Source of the DNA: Rhodanobacter sp. B05
Lineage (GTDB): Bacteria; Pseudomonadota; Gammaproteobacteria; Xanthomonadales; Rhodanobacteraceae
DNA: 64,000 nt
Assembly (NCBI RefSeq): GCF_002001085.1
Contig: NZ_MUNU01000014.1
Location: 124,001 to 188,000 of the forward strand
Direction of reading: 5' to 3'
The position numbers and the translations under genes were made by a program. This document shows positions 40,060 to 51,698 of this stretch, piece by piece; the stretch's first letter is position 1, and each line of letters starts with the position of its first letter. The notes under the pieces are model-generated. The model did no database searches. It saw only the letters and a program-made list of their open reading frames with translations, and was not told the origin of the DNA.

Positions 40060-41765
40060 ATGGCTCCGGGTTCATTGCCCAAGGTTTGATTGTCCAGGGG
40101 TTTGACGGATTGCGGCACGACGCGCGCGCCGAAATCGCGTTTCAGGGTCTGCACCAGCGGATCGTCTTCGATCGCCTGCTCGGCGGCCGCCTGTGCGCTG
40201 TCGCGCACCTGCGCGGCGCGCGCGGCCGGGGTCTGGGTTGTCGCTGCGGCCTGGTTCTGGCTGACGAAACGCAGGCGGATGCGCTCGCCCAGCGCCTCGC
40301 CGATGCGCTCTTCCATCTGGCTGACCATCGGCTCTACCGCCATGCCCATGTGGGTCGGCTGCAACGCCAGCACCAGGGTCTGGCCGTCACGCTCGCGCAG
40401 CACGGCATTCTGCGCCAGCACGCTGAACGGACCGCGCAGGCCGGCCCGCTCGATCAGGGCCTCCCAATCCGGCAGGCCCTGGGCATCCCGGGCGATCGGC
40501 GCAGACGCGGAGCTGTCCCGCGTGGCTGCGGCAGGCTGCACTGCGGGCGTCTGCTGACGTGGCGGCGTGGCTTGTGCCTTGACGGGCGAGACATCCGTGG
40601 AGGTTGCGCGGGATGGCGAGCTCGCCTGCGCATGGCTCGCAGGCACTGGTCGCGCGGCACGATCTGCCGGAACGGCATCGCCCGGACGGAACGCCAGCAT
40701 GCGCAACAACGCCATCTCGAAGCCGGTGCGCGCATCCGGCGCCAGCATGAGATCACGTCGACCCGCGGTGGCGATCTGGTAATACAACTGCACGTCTTCC
40801 GCCGGGATACGCTCGGCGAGTGCCGGCAGCGCGGCATCGTCGTCGCCCTCCTGCTCGGGCCGATATCCCGGTACCAGCTGGATCAACTGCAGCCGGTGCA
40901 GCACGCTGGCAATGTCGTCCAGCACGCCGCCGAAATCCGGCGAATACGAGGCAATCCGGGCGCATTCGGCGAGCAATCGATCGCCGTCGCCGTCGGCCAA
41001 CGCGTCGAGCACGCCAAGCACCTGCCCGCGCGCCACGCTGCCCAGCATCGTGCGCACGTCGTCCGCGTGCAGTGCGCCGCCGCCGTAGGCGATGGCCTGG
41101 TCCAGCAGGGACAAGCCGTCGCGCAGCGAGCCGTCGGCCGCGCGGGCCAGCTCGCCGATCGCGCTGTCCTCGTAACTGATGTTCTCTGCAGCGAGGATGT
41201 GCCGCATCTGGCCGGAGATCTGCTCGGGCAGCAGACGCTTCAGGTTGAACTTCAGGCAGCGCGACAGCACCGTCACCGGCAGCTTCTGCGGGTCGGTGGT
41301 GGCGAGCAGGAATTTCACGTGCGGCGGCGGCTCTTCCAGCGTCTTCAGCAATGCGTTGAACGCGTTCTTCGACAGCATGTGCACCTCGTCGACCAGGTAC
41401 ACCTTGAAGCGTCCGCGCGACGGCGCGTACTGCGCGTTCTCGATCACCTCGCGCACGTCGTCCACGCCAGTGTTGCTGGCCGCGTCGATTTCCAGCAGGT
41501 CGACGAAACGGCCTTCGTCCACCGCCGTGCACACCGAGCACTCGCCACAGGGATCGGCCGACTGCCCGCGTTCGCAGTTCAGCGACTTGGCAAAGATGCG
41601 CGCAATCGTGGTCTTGCCGACGCCGCGAGTGCCGGTGAACAGGTAGGCGTGATGCATGCGCCCGGTATCCAGCGCATTGGTCAGTGCGCGCACCACGTGT
41701 TCCTGCCCCACCAGTTCGGCGAACTTGCGCGGGCGCCACTTGCGGGCGAGTACTTGATAGGACAT
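40056..41765 (-). CDS. dnaX: DNA polymerase III tau/gamma subunit
   Basis: Clamp-loader ATPase, 569 residues. Walker A GTRGVGKT at 45-52, zinc cysteines 64, 73, 76 and 79, Walker B region VYLVDEVHMLSKNAFNALL and the SRC motif TVLSRCLKF. A Pro/Ala/Gln-rich linker (about 385-450) precedes the tau C-terminal domain. I saw no A-rich slippery heptamer in the gene, so a shorter gamma form by frameshift is not supported. The ATG at 41765 is used, as the upstream extension is not conserved. Confidence 0.96.
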   Translation of the reverse strand: MSYQVLARKWRPRKFAELVGQEHVVRALTNALDTGRMHHAYLFTGTRGVGKTTIARIFAKSLNCERGQSADPCGECSVCTAVDEGRFVDLLEIDAASNTGVDDVREVIENAQYAPSRGRFKVYLVDEVHMLSKNAFNALLKTLEEPPPHVKFLLATTDPQKLPVTVLSRCLKFNLKRLLPEQISGQMRHILAAENISYEDSAIGELARAADGSLRDGLSLLDQAIAYGGGALHADDVRTMLGSVARGQVLGVLDALADGDGDRLLAECARIASYSPDFGGVLDDIASVLHRLQLIQLVPGYRPEQEGDDDAALPALAERIPAEDVQLYYQIATAGRRDLMLAPDARTGFEMALLRMLAFRPGDAVPADRAARPVPASHAQASSPSRATSTDVSPVKAQATPPRQQTPAVQPAAATRDSSASAPIARDAQGLPDWEALIERAGLRGPFSVLAQNAVLRERDGQTLVLALQPTHMGMAVEPMVSQMEERIGEALGERIRLRFVSQNQAAATTQTPAARAAQVRDSAQAAAEQAIEDDPLVQTLKRDFGARVVPQSVKPLDNQTLGNEPGAM

Positions 41766-41845
41766 GGCTGCCAACGTTGGGGCAAAGACCGATTGTGCCA
41801 AGTCGGCGCACGCAAGTCAGTAAACGGTACGTCCCAAATGGCGGC

Positions 41846-41949
41846 GGCCCCGCCAGCCACACCCCGGCACCCGAATCATTCGCTACCGTTGCTTCCTTCC
41901 GGACCTGGCGGAGTTTGCGAACTATCGTCGCGGGGGGACCGACGGGGCC
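41846..41949 (-). ncRNA. ffs: 4.5S RNA of the signal recognition particle
   Basis: On the minus strand the sequence contains GCCAGGTCCGGAAGGAAGCA, the invariant Ffh-binding loop and tetraloop region of bacterial SRP RNA. The ends GGCCCCG and CGGGGCC pair, as do inner segments such as GCCGGGGTG with the matching 5' side, giving a hairpin of about 104 nt. It lies upstream of dnaX, on the same strand. The exact 5' and 3' ends are estimated from pairing. Confidence 0.95.
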
Positions 41950-42026
41950 ACCATGGACGTCAAGCGCTGGCGCTTGGTTATTTTGCTGTTGCGCCGGCTG
42001 TTGAGGCCGTCGCATGACTCAAATTC

Positions 42027-42045
42027 TGGCGGAGAGAGCGGGATT
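42027..42045 (-). repeat. Duplicated 3' end of tRNA-Ser
   Basis: These 19 nt are identical to the 3' end of tRNA-Ser at 42161-42179, including the encoded CCA, 134 bp away in direct orientation. Only the tail of the tRNA is present. Such a repeat is what an integrase would leave, but only 115 bp lie between the copies, so this would be a remnant or a local duplication. Confidence 0.75.
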
Positions 42046-42066
42046 GCTCGGCCCTTCCTGGACCTC

Positions 42067-42124
42067 GCCCCTCGCTCCACGAGGGGCCAGCCTGCGGCTG
42101 TCCAAATTCGTTCCAGACGAATTT
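42067..42124. repeat. Three consecutive hairpins downstream of tRNA-Ser
   Basis: Perfect inverted repeats stand side by side: GCCCCTCG/CGAGGGGC (42067-42087), CAGCC/GGCTG (42088-42100) and AAATTCGT/ACGAATTT (42104-42124), with loops of 5, 3 and 5 nt. They lie between tRNA-Ser and its duplicated tail. The tRNA transcript would read into them. No T-run is present. Confidence 0.6.
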
Positions 42125-42160
42125 GTCGAACCTCAGTTTGCGTCGTACGGCTTCACTCAC

Positions 42161-42250
42161 TGGCGGAGAGAGCGGGATTCGAACCCGCGATAGGTTTTAC
42201 CCTATACACACTTTCCAGGCGTGCTCCTTCAACCACTCGGACACCTCTCC
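42161..42250 (-). tRNA. tRNA-Ser (GGA)
   Basis: 90-nt class II tRNA on the minus strand with encoded CCA at 42161-42163. Acceptor stem GGAGAGG pairs with CTCTCC, anticodon loop CTGGAAA gives GGA, a long variable arm (GTGTATAGGGTAAAACCTAT) follows, and the T arm is GCGGGTTCGAATCCCGC. It has a promoter-like element at 42303-42331. Confidence 0.96.
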
Positions 42251-42302
42251 GCATGGGTGAAACCGCCTTTGCCGGGAAGTCGCTGCCCGACAAAGAAGCG
42301 GA

Positions 42303-42331
42303 AGGATAGCTGCCGGCCCGGATACAGGCAA
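42303..42331 (-). promoter_or_regulatory. Sigma-70-type promoter for tRNA-Ser
   Basis: Minus strand: -35 TTGCCT (42326-42331), 17-nt spacer, -10 TATCCT (42303-42308), giving a start about 45 nt upstream of the mature tRNA. Confidence 0.55.
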
Positions 42332-42347
42332 GCAAACCATGTCGAAT

Positions 42348-43106
42348 TCAACCGGCATCAGCGCGCGGTATCGAAGGGACTGTCAGCGCGACTCGCTCGC
42401 CCATGCTGACGACACGGTAGCCGCGGGCGGCCAGCGCAGCGCCATCATCTGCGCTGCCGTAGTGATACAGCAGCAGTTGCGCGCGCAGGCTGTCCGGGTA
42501 TTCGCGCTCGATGTCGTCGATGCCGGTGTGCGAGGGGTTGCCGGCCACGCTGCAGTCGTGTGCGATCACCATGTTGCCGCCGCCATATCGCGCAAGCACC
42601 TCGGGGATCGGCCGGGTGTCGCCGGTGAAGGCGAAACTTCCTTCCAGGGCCAACCCGTAGGACGTGCCCGGTGCGTGGTGCCGGGTGGCGAAGATGTCGA
42701 ACCAGAAACCGTCCAGCCAGAAACCACGCGTGCATGGCACCAGGCGGAATGCCTCCCAGAAGTTCACGCCGCCTTCGGCCAGCGCACCGGGATAGTCGGC
42801 CACCCGCGCCTGCAACCACGGAATCAGCGCCGCATGGGCAAACAATCGAGTGCTGCCGCGGCGCGCGGGGTCGAACCACAGTTTGAAGAACAGTTGCTCC
42901 AGCCCGGCCACGTGATCCATGTGGGTATGGGTGATGAACAAGGCAGACGGCAGCGCGCCATACGCCGCCAGGTAACGATCGAGCGTATCCGGGCCGCAGT
43001 CGATCAGCAGGACCGGCTGGCCGTCACGTTCCAGCACCGCCGATGACGAACCGAGGGCTGTGGCATGTGCCGCGCCTACACCGAGAAAATGCAGAGACCA
43101 GTTCAT
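42348..43106 (-). CDS. Metallo-beta-lactamase-fold hydrolase (RNase Z-like)
   Basis: 252-residue MBL-fold protein with the metal motif HTHMDH (H60, H62, D64, H65), a later ARHH-type His segment (FATRHHAPGT), FTGDTRPIPE and IAHDCSV with the bridging Asp and His. The arrangement fits the RNase Z/phnP-like group of the fold; the substrate cannot be told from sequence. It overlaps the end of the KDO kinase gene by 4 nt, so the two are cotranscribed. Confidence 0.85.
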   Translation of the reverse strand: MNWSLHFLGVGAAHATALGSSSAVLERDGQPVLLIDCGPDTLDRYLAAYGALPSALFITHTHMDHVAGLEQLFFKLWFDPARRGSTRLFAHAALIPWLQARVADYPGALAEGGVNFWEAFRLVPCTRGFWLDGFWFDIFATRHHAPGTSYGLALEGSFAFTGDTRPIPEVLARYGGGNMVIAHDCSVAGNPSHTGIDDIEREYPDSLRAQLLLYHYGSADDGAALAARGYRVVSMGERVALTVPSIPRADAG

Positions 43107-43834
43107 GACGTCAGTGTGCGCTCATAGCGATGCAGCAGTGGTTGCCAGATCCTGCTTTCGAACGCCGCCTCGCCTTCGCCGGCGGCGCCGAGCTTGAGCA
43201 ACGATCGACGCAGGCGTTGCAGGTTGGCTCGCTGCCATGCTGACGCCGGTTTGCGCTGCCGACCGCGATCGAAGTCGATCAGGTGCAGGCCACGCGGCGA
43301 CACCAGGACATTGTGTGCATTCAGATCCGCATGCCAGATGCGGGCACGGTGAAAGCGTCCGATCACCGCCCCGACGCTCCCGGCCAGTTCGCCATTGAGG
43401 CGCCCCAAAGCCAGGCAGTCGGCCAGAGTTTGCGCGTCGGCGATGCGACGGGTGATCAGGTCGGCGCGATAGAACAGTCCATGCCGGCTGTAGCGCGCCG
43501 CGAGCGGCAGCGGGCCGGGCAGCCCCAGTCGGGTGATTTCGGCGAGCAGCCGGAACTCCATGAACGGGCGGGTCCGGTTTGCGCCAGTCCAGACATAGCG
43601 ATCGCCCATCAGCGCCTTGACCAGGCCGCCACGCCGATAATGGCGCAACACGCAATCGCCCAGCGGGCTTTCGATGATCGCCACGCCACCGCGACCACCG
43701 GCCTGCACGCGCAAGGCATTGCGCTCACGCCAGTAATCCGGCGCAAACCAGTCCTGCTCGACTTGTGGCGACGCCGCCGCGTCGCACAGAATCGCGCCTC
43801 GGGCGTCTCGCTGCATGCGTTCGTGCATCATCAT
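43103..43834 (-). CDS. kdkA: 3-deoxy-D-manno-octulosonic acid kinase
   Basis: LPS core kinase that phosphorylates KDO in species with a single KDO, such as Xanthomonas and Haemophilus. The 243-residue protein has the kinase-like motifs WHADLNAHN (H168, D170, N175) and LIDFDRGR (187-189), plus ESPLGDCVLRHYRRGG and YVWTGANRTRPFMEFRLL. Three consecutive ATG codons start the frame (43834, 43831, 43828) and the true one is uncertain. It diverges from the heptosyltransferase gene with only 34 bp between. Confidence 0.92.
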   Translation of the reverse strand: MMMHERMQRDARGAILCDAAASPQVEQDWFAPDYWRERNALRVQAGGRGGVAIIESPLGDCVLRHYRRGGLVKALMGDRYVWTGANRTRPFMEFRLLAEITRLGLPGPLPLAARYSRHGLFYRADLITRRIADAQTLADCLALGRLNGELAGSVGAVIGRFHRARIWHADLNAHNVLVSPRGLHLIDFDRGRQRKPASAWQRANLQRLRRSLLKLGAAGEGEAAFESRIWQPLLHRYERTLTS

Positions 43835-43868
43835 GCCTGGTGACCGACCACGGATTCTAACCCAGGCC

Positions 43869-44912
43869 ATGCCTCATCCTTCCTCAATCTGCCTGCTGCG
43901 CGCCTCCGCCATCGGCGATGTCACCCATGTGGTGCCGCTGCTGCGCACCCTGCAACAGGCATGGCCGCAGGCATCGCTGACCTGGATCGTCGGCAAACTC
44001 GAGCGCAAGCTGGTCGGCGACCTGCCCGGGGTGGAATTCGTCACCTTCGACAAGGCAGCCGGATGGCGCGGCATGCGCGCGGTGCACACCGCCCTGCGCG
44101 GGCGGCGCTTCGATGCCCTGCTGCAGATGCAGGTGGCGATGCGTTCGAACCTGCTGAGCCTGGGCATCAAGGCCGATCGCCGCATCGGCTACGACCATGC
44201 CCGCGCCAGGGATCTGCACGGCCTGGTGATCAACGAACGCATCCCGGCACGCAGCGGCGAACACGTGCTTGACGCGATCGGCAGTTTTTGCGAGCCGATG
44301 GGCCTGAAGCAGACGGGCGTACGCTGGGATATCCCCATTCCCGACGAGGCGCACGCCTGGGCCGCCGAACAGCTGCCCGGCGACACGCCCACCTTGCTGG
44401 TCAGCCCCGCGTCCAGCCATGCGCTGCGCAACTGGCGACCCGAACGCTATGCCGCGGTGATGGATCATGCCGCCGCCCGTGGCTGGCGGGTGGTGCTGAT
44501 CGGTGGCCCGTCGGCGGTCGAGCGGGCGATGGCCGACGCGGTGCTGGCGGCCTGTCGACACCAGCCGCTCGACCTCACCGGCAGGGACACGCTGAAGAAA
44601 CTGATGGCGATGTTCACGCGCGCGCAACTGTTGCTGAGTCCCGACTCGGGACCGATGCACATGGCCAACAGCGTCGGCATGCGTGTACTCGGCCTGCATG
44701 CCGCCAGCAACCCGGATCGCTCCGGCCCCTACTCCGACCGGCGCTGGTGCGTGGACAAGTACGACGCGGCTGCCCGTCAGTACCTGGGCAAGCCGGCCAG
44801 CGCGATTCCCTGGGGCAGCAAGATCGAGAAGCCCGGGGTGATGGATCTGATCGGGGTCGATGACGTGATCGATCGCTATGAAGCCGCCGCGCGTGACATG
44901 CAGCTGACATGA
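43869..44912 (+). CDS. Glycosyltransferase family 9 (LPS heptosyltransferase-like)
   Basis: 347-residue ADP-heptose:LPS heptosyltransferase-type protein. N-terminal ICLLRASAIGDVTHVVPLLR, LTWIVGKLERKLV and IGYDHARARDLHG fit GT9, and the C-terminal SPDSGPMHMANSVGMRVLGLH is the nucleotide-sugar site. WaaC- and WaaF-type acceptors cannot be told apart here; the pairing with kdkA supports an inner-core role. Confidence 0.88.
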   Translation: MPHPSSICLLRASAIGDVTHVVPLLRTLQQAWPQASLTWIVGKLERKLVGDLPGVEFVTFDKAAGWRGMRAVHTALRGRRFDALLQMQVAMRSNLLSLGIKADRRIGYDHARARDLHGLVINERIPARSGEHVLDAIGSFCEPMGLKQTGVRWDIPIPDEAHAWAAEQLPGDTPTLLVSPASSHALRNWRPERYAAVMDHAAARGWRVVLIGGPSAVERAMADAVLAACRHQPLDLTGRDTLKKLMAMFTRAQLLLSPDSGPMHMANSVGMRVLGLHAASNPDRSGPYSDRRWCVDKYDAAARQYLGKPASAIPWGSKIEKPGVMDLIGVDDVIDRYEAAARDMQLT

Positions 44913-44948
44913 AGCTCTGGCGGCAAGCCGGGGATCGCGCGCGACGGC

Positions 44949-45878
44949 TCAGCCCTTGCCGCCGGGCACGCGCAGGCCGGGGCGCTGCCGCGCCAACTTG
45001 CGCAACAGTTCGGCGAACGCCTGCAGATCCGCGTGCCATGGCGAGGCATCGCGCCAGTACAGCGCGATCTCGCGGCCGCTCGCCGGCCCCTTGAGCTTCG
45101 CCAGCACGATGCCGGGCATCGAGGCCAATCGCTCATGCGCCAGCGCGGGAACCAGCGCATAACCGCCGCGCAGGCTGACCAGGGCGGCCAGGCTTTCCAG
45201 GCTGACATCCTGCACGTGGCCGTGTTCGTTGCCATCCAGCCCGTCCGCATGGCTTTCCGCCATCAGGGTGGCGTCAGCGGGATCGAGCTGATCCAGCCCG
45301 ATGCTGCGTCGACCGGCGAGCGGATGGTCCGCGCGCAGCATCAGTTCCCACGGTTCGAAGAACAGCGGACGCGAGGCAACCCCGCTGACGGTTGCCGCAG
45401 GAGGCGCCAACACGGCGTCCAGTTCGCCCTCGTGCAGTCGACGCAGCAGGCCACGCGGCTTGCCTTCGGAAATGCCCAGCCGCGCTTCCGGGAAATGCTG
45501 CGGAAATGGTGCAATCAGATGCGGCAGCAGATACGGCCCCAACGACGCCGGCACGCCCAGCCGCAGCTCGCCGCCGAACGCCACCGCACCGGCACGCGCA
45601 ACCTGCTGCAGGTGTTCGCCGGCAGCGAGCACGGCGTCGATCTGTTGCAGCAAACGCTGGCCACCAGCGGTTGGCACGATGCTGCGCCCGCCGCGTTCGA
45701 ACAGCGGCGCACCCAGCGCCTGCTCTACCTTCTGCACCTGATGCGAGAGCCCGGAAGGACTGATATGCATGGCCCGCGCCGCGCTGTTGAAACTGCCGTG
45801 GCGCTGCACCGCCTGCACCAGCGCGAGGTCGCGCAGCGAGACGGCGGCAAGGGTGGTCGAAATCATCGAACGCTGCAT
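44949..45878 (-). CDS. LysR-family transcriptional regulator
   Basis: 309-residue LysR protein. N-terminal winged helix ([36 protein letters not shown]) is standard in form, followed by a substrate-binding domain with [15 protein letters not shown] and [20 protein letters not shown], the latter like OxyR-group proteins. The peroxide-sensing cysteines of OxyR are not visible; I see no Cys in the effector domain, so redox sensing by disulfide is unlikely. It diverges from acnA (270 nt between), a possible target. A start four codons in (MISTTLAAV) is also possible. Confidence 0.85.
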   Translation of the reverse strand: MQRSMISTTLAAVSLRDLALVQAVQRHGSFNSAARAMHISPSGLSHQVQKVEQALGAPLFERGGRSIVPTAGGQRLLQQIDAVLAAGEHLQQVARAGAVAFGGELRLGVPASLGPYLLPHLIAPFPQHFPEARLGISEGKPRGLLRRLHEGELDAVLAPPAATVSGVASRPLFFEPWELMLRADHPLAGRRSIGLDQLDPADATLMAESHADGLDGNEHGHVQDVSLESLAALVSLRGGYALVPALAHERLASMPGIVLAKLKGPASGREIALYWRDASPWHADLQAFAELLRKLARQRPGLRVPGGKG

Positions 45879-46059
45879 GTCATCAAAGGCGTTTGTGCGC
45901 GGTGGGCATCGGGCTCATCCTGTGTGGCGAGGTACAGCCACAAGCGTTGGCGCAGTTTACTCGCGACGCTGCCCAAATCACCCGCCCACGCACCCGGCGC
46001 AGGCTCGCTGCAGCAACGCCGGTGCAGCGGTCCGGTTCGCGGCCATGCGGCGTTTGGGC

Positions 46060-46065
46060 GATAAT
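46060..46065 (+). promoter_or_regulatory. Possible -10 box upstream of acnA
   Basis: GATAAT lies 83 nt before the acnA start in the 269-nt gap between the LysR gene and acnA. A matching -35 is weak (TTCGCG, 18-nt spacer), so an activator such as the divergent LysR protein may be needed. I saw no other clear element in this gap. Confidence 0.35.
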
Positions 46066-46147
46066 TGCGTTTTTGCCGGGCCGGCGACCACCCCATCGCC
46101 AACGTTCAGTCATCCCAGCCGCAGGATTCAGCCAGGAGCACGTCCCC

Positions 46148-48889
<2,742 letters not shown>

Positions 48890-48918
48890 AGTTCCAGCGC
48901 TGCACTGCAAGGACGATC

Positions 48919-48950
48919 AAGGCCGCTCCGTTCCGGGGCGGCCTTTTTCT
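48919..48950 (+). terminator. Intrinsic terminator after acnA
   Basis: Stem AAGGCCGC / GCGGCCTT with an 11-nt loop containing inner pairing, followed by TTTCTTG. It lies about 30 nt after the acnA stop and just before the convergent lipoprotein gene. Confidence 0.75.
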
Positions 48951-48953
48951 TGC

Positions 48954-49418
48954 TCAATCGTCCGACGAGGATATCGCGCGCTTCCAGCTCGCCGAATAAC
49001 AGAGCCATTCGCCATCCTCGTGCCGCCACGCCGATTCGACCTGGTAGACGCCAAGCCGTCCGGGCAGCAATCCACCGCTGCCGCTGCTCAGCCCGACCGT
49101 GAACGTGGCGACGATCCGCGCACCACGATGTTCGATGGTCACCGGCCCCATGGTCACTCCGATATGTTCACCACGCAACGCGACGAGACGCACCATGTTG
49201 CCCAGCGAGCGGCGATCCAGTTCTCCTGCATTGCCGTCGAAATCCTTGCTGAGCGGCGCCACCACGTCGCCTGCGGACGCGGACTCGGCACCCCTGGACA
49301 CTGCCGCAATCACCTGGCGCACCTGCTCCTCGTCCGGCGTGTGCCGACAAGCCGACACGCCCATCGGCAACACGATCAGCACGATCAGCAGGCACATGAA
49401 TTTTGTCGTTCCAATCAT
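48954..49418 (-). CDS. Predicted lipoprotein of unknown function
   Basis: 154-residue protein with a signal peptide and lipobox VSAC giving acylated Cys24. The mature part has an N-terminal helical segment (EEQVRQVIAAVSRGAESAS) and VRLVALRGEHIGVTMGPVTI, then a beta-rich tail EWLCYSASWKRA. The layout resembles NTF2-like lipoproteins seen in related bacteria but I cannot name a family. GAGG upstream supports the start. It is convergent with acnA. Confidence 0.65.
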   Translation of the reverse strand: MIGTTKFMCLLIVLIVLPMGVSACRHTPDEEQVRQVIAAVSRGAESASAGDVVAPLSKDFDGNAGELDRRSLGNMVRLVALRGEHIGVTMGPVTIEHRGARIVATFTVGLSSGSGGLLPGRLGVYQVESAWRHEDGEWLCYSASWKRAISSSDD

Positions 49419-49557
49419 CTCGTGGCCTCATGGTTTGCAGCTTGCCGCTGTACGCGGGCGTATGCTCCAATGGTTTAACGCATGGGCGCGCTGAAACCGC
49501 GACCATGGCCATAGCCTCGCAACGAACACGATCCACCATGAAGCAGGGGACTTGAGC

Positions 49558-51240
49558 ATGAGCAACGAGCGTCCGTGGCTGGCGAATTATCCAGCAGGCG
49601 TGGCCGAACGGATCGATGTCGACAGATATGCGTCGGTACCGGCCGTGCTGGAAGAAGCATTCGGGCGTTTCCGCGACAAGCCGGCCTTCGCCAATTTCGG
49701 CCGCAAGCTCAGCTATGGCCAGATCGACGACATGAGCCGCCAGTTCGCCGGCTACCTCACCGGCGTGCTCAAACTCGGCAAGGGTGACCGCATTGCGATC
49801 ATGATGCCGAACGTCATGCAGTATCCGATCGCCTTGTTCGGCGCCTTGCGTGCCGGCCTGGTAGTGGTCAACACCAACCCGCTGTACACCGCGCGCGAGC
49901 TCAGGCACCAACTGCAGGATTCGGGCGCCAAGGCCATCGTCGTGCTCGACAATTTCGCCGCGACCCTGCAGCAGGTCGTGGCGGAAACCTCGGTGCAGCA
50001 CATCGTCACCACCGGCCTCGGCGACATGCTGGGTTTCCCCAAGGGAGCGCTGATCAACTTCGCGCTCAAGCACATCAAGAAGATGGTGCCGGCATTCAAC
50101 CTGCCCCAGGCGGTACGCTTTCGCGACGCACTGGCGCAGGGCGCGACACATCCGTTGCAGCCAGTGGCACTTGCCCACGACGACCTCGCCTTTCTGCAGT
50201 ACACCGGCGGCACCACCGGCGTGGCCAAGGGCGCGATGCTCACCCATGGCAACATGGTCGCGAACATGCTTCAGGCGGATGCCTGGATCAGCGCCAGCAC
50301 CAAGGTGGGCGAAGAAGTCATCATCACCGCGCTGCCGCTCTATCACATCTTCTCGTTGACGGCGAACGGCCTGGTGTTCACGCGCCTGGGCGGCTTGAAC
50401 TGGCTGATCACCAACCCGCGCGACATGCCCGGCTTCGTCAAGGAACTGAAAGCCTCCAGCTTCACCGCGCTGACCGGCGTCAACACGCTGTTCAACGGCC
50501 TGCTCAACACACCGGGCTTCGCGGACCTCGACTTTTCGCGCCTGCACATGACCCTGGGCGGAGGCATGGCGGTGCAGCGTGCCGTGGCCGAGCGCTGGAA
50601 GAAAGTCACCGGTTGCACCCTGGCCGAGGCCTACGGGCTTACCGAAACCTCGCCGGCCGTGTGCATCAATCCGCTGGACCTGAAGGAATACAACGGCTCG
50701 ATCGGCCTGCCGGTGCCGTCCACCAACGTGGCGATCTGGTCGGAGGACGGCAAGCCGCTGCTGGTCGGCGAAGTCGGCGAACTGATGGTGCATGGCCCGC
50801 AGGTGATGAAGGGCTACTGGAACCGCCCGGACGAGACCGCCAAGGTGCTCGGCGCCGACGGCTGGCTGCACACCGGCGACATCGCGAAGATGGACGAGAA
50901 AGGCTACTTCTATATCGTCGACCGCAAGAAGGACATGATCCTGGTATCCGGTTTCAACGTCTATCCGAACGAGGTCGAGGATGTGGTGATGGAGCACCCT
51001 GGCGTGCTCGAGGTCGCAGCGGTCGGCGTACCGGATGAACATTCCGGCGAAGTGGTGAAGCTGTTCGTCGTGCGCAAGGATCCGAACCTTACCGTCGAGG
51101 ATCTGAAGCAGTTCTGTCACGATCGCCTGACCGGCTACAAGCGGCCCCGCCAGATCGAGTTCCGCAACGAGCTGCCGAAGAGCAACGTGGGCAAGATCCT
51201 GCGGCGCGAACTGCGCGACGAAAAGAAGCCTGCCGCCTGA
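49558..51240 (+). CDS. fadD: Long-chain fatty acid--CoA ligase
   Basis: Acyl-adenylate-forming enzyme that activates fatty acids as CoA esters. The 560-residue protein has the ATP motif [11 protein letters not shown] at 215-225, [29 protein letters not shown] and the C-terminal lysine region [12 protein letters not shown]. Length and N-terminus ([12 protein letters not shown]) fit FadD of gammaproteobacteria. The ATG at 49558 follows AGGGGA by about 10 nt; a TTG two codons before is less likely. Confidence 0.95.
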   Translation: MSNERPWLANYPAGVAERIDVDRYASVPAVLEEAFGRFRDKPAFANFGRKLSYGQIDDMSRQFAGYLTGVLKLGKGDRIAIMMPNVMQYPIALFGALRAGLVVVNTNPLYTARELRHQLQDSGAKAIVVLDNFAATLQQVVAETSVQHIVTTGLGDMLGFPKGALINFALKHIKKMVPAFNLPQAVRFRDALAQGATHPLQPVALAHDDLAFLQYTGGTTGVAKGAMLTHGNMVANMLQADAWISASTKVGEEVIITALPLYHIFSLTANGLVFTRLGGLNWLITNPRDMPGFVKELKASSFTALTGVNTLFNGLLNTPGFADLDFSRLHMTLGGGMAVQRAVAERWKKVTGCTLAEAYGLTETSPAVCINPLDLKEYNGSIGLPVPSTNVAIWSEDGKPLLVGEVGELMVHGPQVMKGYWNRPDETAKVLGADGWLHTGDIAKMDEKGYFYIVDRKKDMILVSGFNVYPNEVEDVVMEHPGVLEVAAVGVPDEHSGEVVKLFVVRKDPNLTVEDLKQFCHDRLTGYKRPRQIEFRNELPKSNVGKILRRELRDEKKPAA

Positions 51241-51258
51241 CTCCTGACGTGCAAACAA

Positions 51259-51285
51259 AACGCCCGCATGGATCATGCGGGCGTT
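51259..51285. terminator. 12-bp perfect hairpin between fadD and a PilZ gene
   Basis: Arms AACGCCCGCATG and CATGCGGGCGTT with a 3-nt loop. On the minus strand it is followed by TTTGTTTG, so it best fits a terminator for the PilZ-domain gene; on the plus strand it also follows fadD. Confidence 0.7.
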
Positions 51286-51326
51286 CAGGTCATGCGTGAG
51301 TGTCGAAGGAACCCTTGAGGCGCGCG

Positions 51327-51695
51327 TCAGCTGTCCTTCCAGTACTCGAGGATGTCGGCATAGCCACCCAGCAGGTTCCACAGCGGCACCTGCTTGTCTT
51401 CGGGGATGCGGCTGTAGGAAAAGCCGATGTGATGGTCGGAAATACGCGCCACCGTCGCTTCCAGATGGATGTGCAGGTTATGCCCGAAGATCATGTCGAG
51501 CACCCAACTCTGCCCCGGCTCGCCTGACCAGCCCAGCGGGCGCCGCAACAACGCGCCGGTCGCCGAAATGTCCACCAGTTCGGTGGGATGCGATTCGCCG
51601 TGACGGCTCATCAGAACCGTCGTCTCGATCTGCATGCGCGCCGGCCGCAGCTTTTCCGGCACACCATCGCCATTTCCCTGTTTGTCGATCGCCAT
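51327..51695 (-). CDS. PilZ-domain protein
   Basis: 122-residue protein with one PilZ domain: RPARMQIETTVLMSRHGE at the start, then VDISATGALLRRPLGW (the DxSxxG-like motif, here DISATG) and ATVARISDHHIGFSYSR. The c-di-GMP RxxxR arginines may be RPARM (residues 18-22), so binding is possible but not proven. It is distinct from the pilus PilZ at 17.8 kb. Start ATG at 51695 rather than the GTG one codon upstream. Its target is unknown. Confidence 0.82.
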   Translation of the reverse strand: MAIDKQGNGDGVPEKLRPARMQIETTVLMSRHGESHPTELVDISATGALLRRPLGWSGEPGQSWVLDMIFGHNLHIHLEATVARISDHHIGFSYSRIPEDKQVPLWNLLGGYADILEYWKDS

Positions 51696-51698
51696 CAC

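Noticed and set aside
40056-41765. Programmed frameshift in dnaX
   Set aside because: No run of A suited to slippage was seen in the sense strand of the gene.
42027-42045. A second tRNA-Ser gene
   Set aside because: Only the 3' 19 nt are present; no acceptor 5' half, anticodon or D arm is found upstream on the minus strand.
49168-51381. 737-residue minus-strand open frame
   Set aside because: Antisense to fadD and composed like a shadow; the real genes in this span have recognisable families.
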